From NCBI GenBank assembly GCA_963642885.1, contig CAVIJI010000032.1:1-25966 (forward strand): a stretch of DNA of 25,966 bases, read 5' to 3'. The number at the start of each line of letters is the position of its first letter. The first letter of the stretch is position 1. The stretch comes from UMGS1696 sp963642885 (GTDB lineage: Bacteria; Bacillota; Clostridia; Oscillospirales; CAG-272). The notes under the pieces are model-generated. The model searched no databases and was not told the origin of the DNA. It saw nothing but the letters and a program-made list of their open reading frames with translations. The translations under genes and the position numbers were made by a program. This document shows, piece after piece, positions 8,795 through 17,554 of the stretch.

Positions 8795-11476
8795 TTAAGC
8801 CGACTTATTATCCGAAACACTTTTATTTTTACGGCCGATCACGGCTTTATAAATCAAACATGATACCGACAGTATCAGTGCCGGAACAAACGCAAACAGC
8901 GCACTTACTCCCGCCGCATCCGTACCGCTCGAGCAAATACGTGCTCCTATTTCGGTAAGCATAAGCACCGATGCCAGTACCGCGGACGACAAGATGAACA
9001 GCAAGTCCGAATTATTGTATGCGGACAGCTTGATTTTCGGCTTTAACGCAAGCTCCGTGAGCGCAAGTCCCGCGAGAATTATCGCTCCCGCCAGCACTGC
9101 CGCACTCTCGGACGACGATTTCGTAAACAGCATCACGCCGTAATCGGTAAATGCCAAAACAATTCCGAGCAACGCTCCGAACAATGCCGATACAGCTCCG
9201 TTTGCTTTGATTTCGGCAAAGCTGTCGCCGAATGCCATGACAAGCACTGCCGCAAAATCGAACAGCAATCCCCAGACAAGAATAAATACGGGTGAAAGCG
9301 TTCCTACGCCGAACAATACCGATGTTACCATCAGCACCACTCTGACCGTGTTCGATGCGGTAAAATAGAACTCAGCCGATGCAATATCGGACAGCACACG
9401 CTTTGATGTTTTAAACACACGAACAATACCGTCCAAACCGCCGTAAGAATTTTTCGATTCGGAATAAACTACTGCATCGGAATTTTTTGCCAAAGTTTCC
9501 GGAATGTTCTTCATTCCCGAAACAACCGTAATTCCGTATTCGCTCTCGGCCATCGCGCCCGAATCCCATACCTTTTTACCGATTGTTATCGTCTTATCTC
9601 CGAGCTTTTTCATTACCGCCGCCGCACATGAAGCGTACTCGCGCTCACTCAAGCCATCGAACGATACAACCATGCTGTCTGTAATATTTTCTTCCGTTAA
9701 GTCACCGTATCTCACTATCTTTGTATGCTTGTCAAATAACCCGAGCTTTCTCAGGTAGTAATAATCCTCCTGCGTGTTCTCCGTAAACAGAACATGCGGC
9801 ATACCCGTATTTTTTATATACGCTATATTTTCACGTGCGCAATCTTCTTCTTTTTCGGAAACGACAAAATATCCGACAAACGTCATATACTGTATGAGAA
9901 CAGGCAGGTGAACGAGACTCGGAAACTGTGATTGTCTTTTAGCCACCGCAAGTACTCTGCCGCCGCTGATTTGCAGTTTCGCGCATTCGGTGAATATTTT
10001 TTTCTTCAGTTCATTGTCAAGCGGCAGAACTCCGTTTTCGTCCTCTATCATCGTACAGCATTTCATGACATCGTCGATATTTCCGCATGAAACGGCATAC
10101 AAATCATTGTCAAGCAAAACGAGCGAGGTCTCCATGCCCATCGAATCGTCGGTTTCGCGTCCTCTGTGATCCGCAAGTACACACTCGGATGTAATATTTT
10201 TCCCACTCAGCTTCACATATGCGTCATTCGCAAGCCCGACAAGCTTTTCGGAATTCGTTATGCTTTTTTCACTTCCGCTGTCTGTCAAACCATTATTCAT
10301 CTTCAAGGATGCCGCTCCGGCATAGTCGATAAGTCGTTCAACCTCCGCCTTACCTGCGATTTCATTTCCTTCAAAATATTTTCCGCCCGCTCTGCACGCG
10401 GAAATAACGGCTTCACCCGATTTGAAAAAGGATGATGTGCAGAACACTATTCTTTTCGCCGAGCTTAATCCTCCGAGCTTTTCCACGTTTCTGATTACCG
10501 CACGTGAATGTTTTTTATTTTTGTGAGACATATGCGAGGCATCACCGCAGTCACGTATCGCAACGGAAAAAATTATATATCCTATGACTATGAGGAATTC
10601 GCTCATAGCAGCCACGGCCATCGACAGCGATGAAAGAAACACACTCGGAAGACTTGTGTTTTTGTTTATCAGCATCGACAGAAAAGTAAGCAGCATGACA
10701 AAGCCCAACATGACAAGCGAAACCGTACGGCTTCTTTCCCTCAGTCTTTCGATTTCGGGAGCCGTCTCCGTTTTAATTTCGATTCCGCCCTGCTTCATAA
10801 CCGCAAGAGTTTCATCTCCCGTGGCTACGGCAAGCATTCTTATTCTGCCGTACAACACCGTGGAACCTGCAAACAACATATTCGAGCGAAATTCGCACGG
10901 AACATCATGGCTTCCCTCGGCAAGCTTTATATGCGAATTAAACTTTTTCAGCGGTGTTTTGTTTTCGGTTATACCTTTTTCCGTAACCGTGGCAGTAGCA
11001 TCGGCTATGACTCTTCCGTCACACGGTACGGTATCACCCGCCTCGAGAAAAATTATATCTCCCGGCACGACTTCATCCGCCGATATAATTTTCAATTTTC
11101 CGTTTCTGATAACCGAAACAGAGGGTATCTTCGTTCGTGCGGCATTGTAAAGTATGTTTTCGGCACGCACAAACGTAATAGTACGCACGCATGCTCCCGC
11201 AACAAGTATTGCGGCAAGCCAGCCGGCTTCGTAATTCTTATCGAACACAGCTGCGCATATTATACTTACAACAAGAAGCAATGTGGCAATATCGAACACC
11301 GCAGCGAATATATCGCGAAGGGTATACCGCTTCGGAACTTTCCATATGGAGTTTCTGCCGTATATGCCGCGTCTTTTTCTGACCTCACGCTCGTCGAGAC
11401 CTCGATACATATCAACCGACAGCTTTTCGAGAGCCTCACTGTCGGTAAGCAGATGCCAGTCGTTTTTCGCTTTCAT
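8795..11476 (-). CDS. catalytically degenerate P2-type (cation) ATPase-like membrane protein
   Basis: An 893-aa protein with the complete P2-type ATPase layout: N-terminal cation-ATPase domain (1-55), M1-M2 (57-105), A domain with VVPGDIIFLEAGD (136-148), M3-M4 (252-306), P and N domains (about 325-690), and six C-terminal helices (from about 705). The motifs needed for pumping are altered. The phosphorylated DKTGT region reads CTSSF (346-350); TGES reads TENK (170-173); the M4 PEGLP reads SEFLI (292-296); the TGD motif reads TEN (565-567); GDGVND reads GKKVWD (633-638); the KGA motif reads SCG (463-465). The M6 Asp appears kept (D740). The frame is intact and of normal length, so this looks like a selected pseudoenzyme, not a decaying gene. 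It is 23 bases downstream of the clpE-like gene and last in the operon. Sensor, scaffold or adaptor roles are inference. Confidence 0.85.
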   Translation of the reverse strand: MKAKNDWHLLTDSEALEKLSVDMYRGLDEREVRKRRGIYGRNSIWKVPKRYTLRDIFAAVFDIATLLLVVSIICAAVFDKNYEAGWLAAILVAGACVRTITFVRAENILYNAARTKIPSVSVIRNGKLKIISADEVVPGDIIFLEAGDTVPCDGRVIADATATVTEKGITENKTPLKKFNSHIKLAEGSHDVPCEFRSNMLFAGSTVLYGRIRMLAVATGDETLAVMKQGGIEIKTETAPEIERLRERSRTVSLVMLGFVMLLTFLSMLINKNTSLPSVFLSSLSMAVAAMSEFLIVIGYIIFSVAIRDCGDASHMSHKNKKHSRAVIRNVEKLGGLSSAKRIVFCTSSFFKSGEAVISACRAGGKYFEGNEIAGKAEVERLIDYAGAASLKMNNGLTDSGSEKSITNSEKLVGLANDAYVKLSGKNITSECVLADHRGRETDDSMGMETSLVLLDNDLYAVSCGNIDDVMKCCTMIEDENGVLPLDNELKKKIFTECAKLQISGGRVLAVAKRQSQFPSLVHLPVLIQYMTFVGYFVVSEKEEDCARENIAYIKNTGMPHVLFTENTQEDYYYLRKLGLFDKHTKIVRYGDLTEENITDSMVVSFDGLSEREYASCAAAVMKKLGDKTITIGKKVWDSGAMAESEYGITVVSGMKNIPETLAKNSDAVVYSESKNSYGGLDGIVRVFKTSKRVLSDIASAEFYFTASNTVRVVLMVTSVLFGVGTLSPVFILVWGLLFDFAAVLVMAFGDSFAEIKANGAVSALFGALLGIVLAFTDYGVMLFTKSSSESAAVLAGAIILAGLALTELALKPKIKLSAYNNSDLLFILSSAVLASVLMLTEIGARICSSGTDAAGVSALFAFVPALILSVSCLIYKAVIGRKNKSVSDNKSA

Positions 11477-11499
11477 TTCTGCCTTACCTTAATTTGATT

Positions 11500-13782
11500 T
11501 TATTTTACCGTAATTCCGCTCTCATCCGCGTCAACCGTGATATGATTTATCTGACCGCGGTCGCGTACGATAAGCTCCGCAACTTTATCCTCGATTTCCG
11601 TTTGGATAAGACGGCGCATATTTCTCGCTCCGAACTTAACCGAATACGATTTTTCGGCAATGTAATCGCGTGCCGCCTGTGTGAATTCCGACACGATTCC
11701 CTTCTTATCCAATACCTGTGCGAGGTCGGCAAGCATTATATCGGCAATTGCGGCGAAGTTTTCCTTCGTAAGAGGATTAAATGTTATTATCTCGTCGACT
11801 CTGTTTATAAATTCGGGTCTCAAAAACTCCTCAAGCGCGCGTCTTGTTTTATCCTCGACCACAGTCTTCTGTGAATCGGAGAAGCCCGCTCGGTTATGCG
11901 AGTATGTACTGCCCGCGTTTGTCGTCATTATTATCACCGTATTGGTAAAATCAACCTGTTTTCCGTGTGAATCGGTTATGATTCCGTCATCGAGTATCTG
12001 AAGAAGAATATTCATAACATCGGGATGCGCCTTTTCGATTTCATCGAAAAGAATTACGGAATACGGTCTGCGGCGTATTTTTTCGGTAAGCTGACCCGCA
12101 TCGTCATATCCGACATATCCCGGAGGGGAGCCTATTATTCTCGATACGGAGAACTTATCCATAAATTCACTCATATCAAGTCTGATAAGGGTTTCGGGAG
12201 ATGTAAAAAGATCTGCGGCGAGCACTTTGACAAGCTCGGTTTTACCCACACCCGTAGGGCCTGCGAAAATAAACGATACAGGTTTTTTCTTATAGGTTAC
12301 ACCGGTTCTGGAACGTCTTATGGCTCTCGCTACCGCGTCTACCGCCTCGTCCTGACCGACTATTCTCTTTTTCAGACGCTCGTCAAGCTTTTCGAGCTTT
12401 TCGTATTCGCTTTCGGCTATTGCGGATGCGGGCACTCCTGTCCATATTTCTATGACATCGCAAAGGTCGTTTTCACGCATCCGAACATTTCCGCAGATTT
12501 CGTCAAGCTCGGAAAGTCTGTTTTCTATACGGATTTCTTCCGCTTTGAGGTCTGCCAGCTTTCTGTATCTCGACTCCGTCTCATCCTCGGATTCGGGAGA
12601 TGCGTCGCTGTTAATCAATGTCTCGAGCTCTCCTCTGTCATGCTCCACCTTTAATCTTCTGTCGGCAAGCTCATGTCTCTCGTTGATTTCCGGTGTATGA
12701 ACCGATATATGCGACGCCGCTTCGTCAATCAAATCTATAGCCTTGTCGGGCAGGAAACGGTCGGTGATATATCTTTCCGACAGCTGTGCGGCAGACGCAA
12801 GCAGCGTGTCGGCTATCTTCACGCCGTGATATTCCTCGTAATATTTTTTTATACCGCGAAGAATTTCCACGGTTTCCGACACAGACGGCTCATTAACCAT
12901 AACGGGCTGGAATCTTCTCTCAAGTGCTGTATCCTTTTCGATATATTTTCTGTACTCAGTCAGAGTTGTCGCTCCGATAACCTGTATCTCGCCTCTTGAA
13001 AGCGCGGGCTTAAGAATATTCGCCGCATTCATGCTTCCCTCGGCATCACCGACACCGACGATATTATGCACCTCGTCGATTACGAGAATAACATTGCCCT
13101 TGCTTTTCACATCGTTCAAGAGTCCGAGAACTCTGGACTCGAACTGTCCTCTGAACTGAGTGCCTGCTACAAGCGCAGTCAGGTCGAGCAAACATACATC
13201 GTGATTTTTGAGTCTGTACGGAACATCTCCCGCTGCGATTTTCTCGGCAAGAGCCTCTGCTATTGCCGTCTTACCTACACCGGGCTCACCTATAAGGCAC
13301 GGATTATTCTTCTGACGGCGGCACAATATCTGAACAACTCTTTCAAGCTCACGGTCTCGTCCGATTATTCTGTCGAGTTTTCCCTCTTTTGCTCTTTCCG
13401 TCAGATTTGTCGTATAACCCGAGAGGAATTTATATTCCTTCTCGCCGTTTTCTTTACCGCGTGTACCGTTGTTTTTATCTTGTTTTTTCGTTTTTTCGTC
13501 TGATTTGCCCTCTCCCATGAGCTTCGAGAAATTAAATAACGGCGCGGCACTGCTTGTCTCCTCGGGAGTAATTTCACCGCTGTCGATAAGCTCCTGCACA
13601 TCGTTATTGAGCTTTTCTATTGTATCGTCATCTAAGCCTGACTGTGCAATAATATCGTCAACGGGCTTGATTCCGAGCTCTCTCGCGCACTTGACGCAAA
13701 AGCCCTCCGGCTTATTTCCCATTTGAGGATTATGCAGAAATATCACTGCGGCTCTTTTGTGGCATCTTGAACACATTATCAT
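11500..13782 (-). CDS. clpE: ClpE-type AAA+ unfoldase with N-terminal zinc finger
   Basis: A 760-aa Hsp100 protein that should unfold proteins and feed them to ClpP. The N terminus has a four-cysteine zinc finger (C4, C7, C29, C32) in place of ClpC's N domain, which is the ClpE pattern. First AAA+ module: GEPGVGKT (165-172) and VILVIDE (231-237). A coiled-coil middle region spans about 365-430. Second module: GPTGVGKT (508-515) and SVILFDE (575-581). The likely ClpP-docking loop is RAGF (631-634), a variant of the usual I/V-G-F. AAGG lies eight bases before the ATG at 13782; the ATG two codons later is a possible alternative. The gene sits between the cvpA-like gene (24 bases) and the pseudo-ATPase gene (23 bases). 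No clpP or CtsR-like gene is in the window. Confidence 0.9.
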   Translation of the reverse strand: MIMCSRCHKRAAVIFLHNPQMGNKPEGFCVKCARELGIKPVDDIIAQSGLDDDTIEKLNNDVQELIDSGEITPEETSSAAPLFNFSKLMGEGKSDEKTKKQDKNNGTRGKENGEKEYKFLSGYTTNLTERAKEGKLDRIIGRDRELERVVQILCRRQKNNPCLIGEPGVGKTAIAEALAEKIAAGDVPYRLKNHDVCLLDLTALVAGTQFRGQFESRVLGLLNDVKSKGNVILVIDEVHNIVGVGDAEGSMNAANILKPALSRGEIQVIGATTLTEYRKYIEKDTALERRFQPVMVNEPSVSETVEILRGIKKYYEEYHGVKIADTLLASAAQLSERYITDRFLPDKAIDLIDEAASHISVHTPEINERHELADRRLKVEHDRGELETLINSDASPESEDETESRYRKLADLKAEEIRIENRLSELDEICGNVRMRENDLCDVIEIWTGVPASAIAESEYEKLEKLDERLKKRIVGQDEAVDAVARAIRRSRTGVTYKKKPVSFIFAGPTGVGKTELVKVLAADLFTSPETLIRLDMSEFMDKFSVSRIIGSPPGYVGYDDAGQLTEKIRRRPYSVILFDEIEKAHPDVMNILLQILDDGIITDSHGKQVDFTNTVIIMTTNAGSTYSHNRAGFSDSQKTVVEDKTRRALEEFLRPEFINRVDEIITFNPLTKENFAAIADIMLADLAQVLDKKGIVSEFTQAARDYIAEKSYSVKFGARNMRRLIQTEIEDKVAELIVRDRGQINHITVDADESGITVK

Positions 13783-13806
13783 ATATATTACCTTAAAATC
13801 CTTATA

Positions 13807-14538
13807 TTACCAATTGATTATCGAGCTTATCTCTTTTATCGGATTGTGTTCGATCAGATATTTACATATACGTGTATTTTCGACTATGCTCTTTCCGAAC
13901 AAATCGGTATCAATCGCTCCGAGTGACGATACCAATGACGAGAGAACCACTGCCAAAACGAACGCAAACAACACAGCCTCCACAGCTCCCAGAGCCATTC
14001 CGAGTACGGAGTTTGCCTGGCTGAGCAGAGGCAGTTTGAAAATAAGATTAAGTATTGCCGTAAGTATCGATAAAACAATAAAAGCGGCGAAAAATATCAA
14101 AATGAATGATATGCAATTCGCGATAATCTGTGATGTGGGCTTTGCTATTTCCTCGGAAAAGGCACGTACCGTATTTTCTCCGCAGCCCGTAATGCCTTTT
14201 ATCTTTTCGGTAAACACCGATATATTTACATTATATCTCTCGAGTATCGAGGTGAACGGCTCCGGCATATCGGCGGCGAGTCTGTCAAGATTATATAAAT
14301 CAGTATCCGTATCAAACGCAAGGGATTTCAGAGTCTCGAAAATTCCGTCGGTTATCTTATCGGAAAGATATTTTTCTCTTATAATCTCCGCGAGAACCGG
14401 TGTGTATGCGTATGCGGCGATGAACGATACAACCGCCGTAACGAGTCCCATCACCGATTTCACGAATCCTCTTCCCGCACCGCGCCAAATTATAATTACC
14501 GCGGAAAGTAAAATTATCGCGTCAATCGCCAAACTCAT
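13807..14538 (-). CDS. CvpA family membrane protein
   Basis: A 243-aa protein with the CvpA topology: a first helix at about 3-18, the Arg/Gly turn RGAGRGF (19-25), a second helix (about 27-46), and two C-terminal helices (about 139-167 and 176-206) with the small-residue stretch SVLGMALGAVEAVLFAF. The family is linked to colicin V secretion and envelope stress in proteobacteria; its molecular role in Firmicutes is unclear. The soluble insert between helices 2 and 3 (about 50-135) is longer than in the compact family members. The frame opens three codons earlier with a GTG that overlaps the GGAGGGG, so ATG 14538, ten bases after GGAGG, is the start. It follows the beta-propeller membrane protein by 33 bases. 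Confidence 0.85.
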   Translation of the reverse strand: MSLAIDAIILLSAVIIIWRGAGRGFVKSVMGLVTAVVSFIAAYAYTPVLAEIIREKYLSDKITDGIFETLKSLAFDTDTDLYNLDRLAADMPEPFTSILERYNVNISVFTEKIKGITGCGENTVRAFSEEIAKPTSQIIANCISFILIFFAAFIVLSILTAILNLIFKLPLLSQANSVLGMALGAVEAVLFAFVLAVVLSSLVSSLGAIDTDLFGKSIVENTRICKYLIEHNPIKEISSIINW

Positions 14539-14571
14539 ATTAAGCACCCCTCCTATATTATATAATTAAAT

Positions 14572-15780
14572 TCAATTGAAAGCCTGTACCGCAGAGGAGC
14601 GTGAGCACAAAAGCGCTCCTTTGCTCAGCGGTACTATTGTCAAAACTTCATCCTCTGGTGAGTATTCCTCGCTTGTTCCGTCGGGATTAATCTTTATTAC
14701 ACTGTCGGAGACGGTCAGGTATGCATATGCATCGCCGTAATTCACCGACGAATACGCTCCCGTGATTCTTCTGTCGATTACCTCCGTATATACGGTTTGT
14801 CCGTTTCCGTCAAATACAACACAGCGGTTTTCACTGCCGAGTGCGTTCACACTGCCGAGCACTACGGCTCCGTACGGTGACATATCCGCGTAACGCAGAT
14901 TCATTCCGCTGAAGCTGTAGGATGAAATCATCTCTCCGCTGTAGTCGAAACAGTAGAATCCGTTGTCGCAAAGCAGCATGAATCCTTCGCTCACAGTTTC
15001 AATCTCAAGCGGCATTGTATGTGTATATGACGTGGTATATAACGGCTTATCGGATCCCTTTTTGATTATCGAAAGCTCGCATCCGATATCCGTATCCGAA
15101 GGAACGCCAGATGCGATAACTATGTATTCTCCGTCGGGTGAGATAGCCGCGCCGAGCACATAATTCTCCTTGTATATGCTCATTGATTTATTGAAAGCCG
15201 AGTTATACAGCTCTACGACATATTTGGTTTCCCGTGACCGCGTTACTATAATCAGCGAGCCGTCATCCGCTATGTCGCCCGTCACTATCTTTTGTGACGA
15301 ATTGCGTTCTATTATTTTTGTGAGCTGGTTATACACCGAATATGTGTCTCCTCCCACATCATAAAGCAGGAGGTATTTTGCGCTCGACGATATATCCGGA
15401 GAAGAATACGAACACGAGTCCTCTACGAGAAGACTTCCGCTTGAGTCATAGTAAAGGTACGAATCAACCGTACATATAGCGGTTCCTCCGCGGAACGAAT
15501 GTGTGAGAAGCTCATCGCTTCCGTTATAAACTATGCTCGAGTATTCTCCTTCACCCGAAATCGACAAGGCGCTTATATCTCTGATCAGAAATTTTATATT
15601 ATCGTATGTAACATACTGACCGAGAAAAAGCACCACAACCATAACATACAAAATCAGCATGAGCATTAACACAATGCCTACCGCCGCATATTTACGGGAA
15701 ACTCCGAGATAATATCTGTTTACTCTCGGCCCCATTCCGTCAAGAACGGAAAATTTTTCATTATCGCTGTTCTTGCTCAT
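14572..15780 (-). CDS. membrane-anchored beta-propeller-like protein (DUF5711-like)
   Basis: A 402-aa protein with a cytoplasmic N terminus, one transmembrane helix at about 31-55 and a large extracytoplasmic region. The latter is built of repeated beta stretches with propeller-like turns such as ISPDGEYIVIAS and NPDGT. It resembles the clostridial DUF5711 family, which I recall as commonly adjacent to cvpA-like genes; function is unknown. GGGAG lies five bases before ATG 15780, so this start is preferred over the ATG four codons upstream. It follows truA by 45 bases in the same operon. A structural or signalling role at the membrane with the CvpA protein is inferred from adjacency only. Confidence 0.75.
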   Translation of the reverse strand: MSKNSDNEKFSVLDGMGPRVNRYYLGVSRKYAAVGIVLMLMLILYVMVVVLFLGQYVTYDNIKFLIRDISALSISGEGEYSSIVYNGSDELLTHSFRGGTAICTVDSYLYYDSSGSLLVEDSCSYSSPDISSSAKYLLLYDVGGDTYSVYNQLTKIIERNSSQKIVTGDIADDGSLIIVTRSRETKYVVELYNSAFNKSMSIYKENYVLGAAISPDGEYIVIASGVPSDTDIGCELSIIKKGSDKPLYTTSYTHTMPLEIETVSEGFMLLCDNGFYCFDYSGEMISSYSFSGMNLRYADMSPYGAVVLGSVNALGSENRCVVFDGNGQTVYTEVIDRRITGAYSSVNYGDAYAYLTVSDSVIKINPDGTSEEYSPEDEVLTIVPLSKGALLCSRSSAVQAFN

Positions 15781-15825
15781 TTTATCTCCCATATCGGATA
15801 AGAGAATGCCGTTTTTCGGTCATCC

Positions 15826-16608
15826 TCAATCTGTTTTCCAATCGATTATTTCGGGGTATTCCACCTCGGTCAGATATAGACCGTCGGGAGGAGCTGTTTT
15901 TCCCGCCTTTGTTCTGTCTTTGCTTTCGAGAACAAACGCAATATCCTGCGGCGTGTATAAGCCGTATGCGGCATCCGTCAGGGTTCCCGTTATAATTCTG
16001 ACCATGTTGTACAGAAAGCCGTCGGCCGTCACCCTTACGACAACAATGTCTCCCTCTCGTCTTACGGACAGCGAGCGTATTTCACGTACCGCATCGGTTA
16101 TTCTCGAGCCCGCAGCCATAAATGATGTATAATCGTGCCGTCCTATAAGTCTCTCACAGCACGCATTCATAATGTCAACCGAGCCCTGCGGCAGCGGTTT
16201 TTTCAGCTGCCACGCAAGTCCCGTCAAAAACGGATCGTATGCCGCACTGTCATACATCTTATACTCATATGTTTTTCCGACAACCGAATACCGCGGATGA
16301 AAATCGTCATTCACACATCCCTCGCCGACTATTCCTATATCGTGCGGAAGAAATCTTCTTGCCACGCGGTGAAATTTACCTACGGGCACATCGATTGTAT
16401 TATTGCCGTTTTTCGGTTCAACCGTACACACAAACCCGAGTGCGTGTACACCTGCGTCCGTTCTCGAGCATCCCGTAACGCTTACGGGAAAGCCGAGTGC
16501 TTTGGTAAATGCGTCCGTCAGTGTTCCCTGTACTGTCCTTTTATCGGGCTGAAACTGATACCCCGCATATCCCGCGCCGTTGTATTTAATCTTAAGCACA
16601 CGTTTCAT
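15826..16608 (-). CDS. truA: tRNA pseudouridine synthase A
   Basis: A 260-aa enzyme that isomerises uridines 38-40 in the anticodon arm of tRNAs. The catalytic aspartate is D51 in the signature SRTDAGVHA (48-56), and YNGAGYAGYQFQ (9-20) is the family's N-terminal motif. Length matches the family. The ATG at 16608 comes one base after the ecfT stop and no clear Shine-Dalgarno is visible, which suggests translational coupling with ecfT. The ecfA1-ecfA2-ecfT-truA order is common in Firmicutes; there the next genes are often rplM-rpsI, whereas here membrane-protein genes follow. Confidence 0.96.
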   Translation of the reverse strand: MKRVLKIKYNGAGYAGYQFQPDKRTVQGTLTDAFTKALGFPVSVTGCSRTDAGVHALGFVCTVEPKNGNNTIDVPVGKFHRVARRFLPHDIGIVGEGCVNDDFHPRYSVVGKTYEYKMYDSAAYDPFLTGLAWQLKKPLPQGSVDIMNACCERLIGRHDYTSFMAAGSRITDAVREIRSLSVRREGDIVVVRVTADGFLYNMVRIITGTLTDAAYGLYTPQDIAFVLESKDRTKAGKTAPPDGLYLTEVEYPEIIDWKTD

Positions 16609-16609
16609 G

Positions 16610-17437
16610 TCACATTGTCATGTAGTATATCGGTAAAAATCTGTTTATAAGAAGCACTGCAGCTCCGAGCAATACTATTGCGCCGAAATAAACGTAATCA
16701 CGATATGACGAATGAAGCCTGTTCATTCTCGTTCTGCCGTCTCCGCCGGTGTAACAACGGCATTCCATCGCCGTAGCAAGTTCATCCGCACGTCTGAATG
16801 CGGATATAAACAGCGGAATAAGTATCGGTATGAGAGCTTTCGCACGTTTAACAATGCTGCCCGTTGTAAAGTCCGCGCCTCTTGCGGTTTGTGCCGCGAT
16901 TATTTTCTGAGTTTCGTCAATAAGCGTGGGAATAAAACGAAGCGCTATTGTCATCATCATCGAAAACTCGTGAACCGGAACACGGAGCTTTGCGAGCGGT
17001 GCCAAAAGCTGCTCAAGCGCGTCCGTCAGCGCAAGCGGTGTTGTGGTATACGTGAGGAAAACCGATGTTGCCACAATCAGCAAAACTATTCTTAAAATTA
17101 TTAAAACGGCGTTGATGATTCCCTCAAGGTAAACATGTATGAAGCCGAATTCAAACAGCAACGTTTCCCCTGTCATCCAAAATATATTTATAACCGCCGT
17201 AAAAATAATTATATAAAGCAGCGGTTTTATGGAATTGACTATAAGCGAGGGAGACAGCTCCGTCTGCAAAACTATAAACACCGATGCCGCCGTAAGCAGC
17301 ACAAACGCGCCGACCGACTTCGCCATAAATATTATCGCAATATACATAAGCGAAATGACAATCTTCCAGCGCGGGTCAAGGCGGTGGATAAGCGAATTGC
17401 CTTCACAGTATTGTCCGAAGGTTATATCTGATTTCAT
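16610..17437 (-). CDS. ecfT: energy-coupling factor transporter transmembrane protein EcfT
   Basis: A 275-aa membrane protein that couples the two EcfA ATPases to interchangeable vitamin- or metal-binding S components. It has hydrophobic segments at about 25-57, 70-90, 107-130 and 251-270. The two cytoplasmic coupling-helix motifs are seen as AQTARGADF (182-190) and AMECRCYTGG (223-232). The second has Cys-Arg-Cys where Ala-Arg-Gly is usual; the contact arginine is kept. AGGAATCAAA precedes ATG 17437. No S component is encoded in the window, as expected for group II ECF modules shared by many S components. Confidence 0.95.
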   Translation of the reverse strand: MKSDITFGQYCEGNSLIHRLDPRWKIVISLMYIAIIFMAKSVGAFVLLTAASVFIVLQTELSPSLIVNSIKPLLYIIIFTAVINIFWMTGETLLFEFGFIHVYLEGIINAVLIILRIVLLIVATSVFLTYTTTPLALTDALEQLLAPLAKLRVPVHEFSMMMTIALRFIPTLIDETQKIIAAQTARGADFTTGSIVKRAKALIPILIPLFISAFRRADELATAMECRCYTGGDGRTRMNRLHSSYRDYVYFGAIVLLGAAVLLINRFLPIYYMTM

Positions 17438-17554
17438 TTTGATTCCTGTCTGTTTAAAATAATCGGTTGAGTGTCGGCGGAGGTATCTTTGCCTGAGAGC
17501 GAAAGCCGCCGCCTATCACGGTAATCATCCCGCTCACGATATTACGAGCGTGAA
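17438..17554 (-). other. structured intergenic spacer between ecfA2 and ecfT
   Basis: This 117-base gap is unusually long for an otherwise tight block. It holds two possible hairpins: CGCTC (17531-17535) with GAGCG (17546-17550), and CGGCGG (17475-17480) with CCGCCG (17506-17511) around a 25-base loop. Neither has a T tract. I see no ORF or promoter in it. Confidence 0.4.

Noticed and set aside
8795..11476. Calling the degenerate P-type ATPase a pseudogene or sequencing artefact
   Set aside because: The frame is complete with a ribosome site and terminator, domain lengths are normal, and changes are targeted substitutions at catalytic motifs, not frameshifts or stops.
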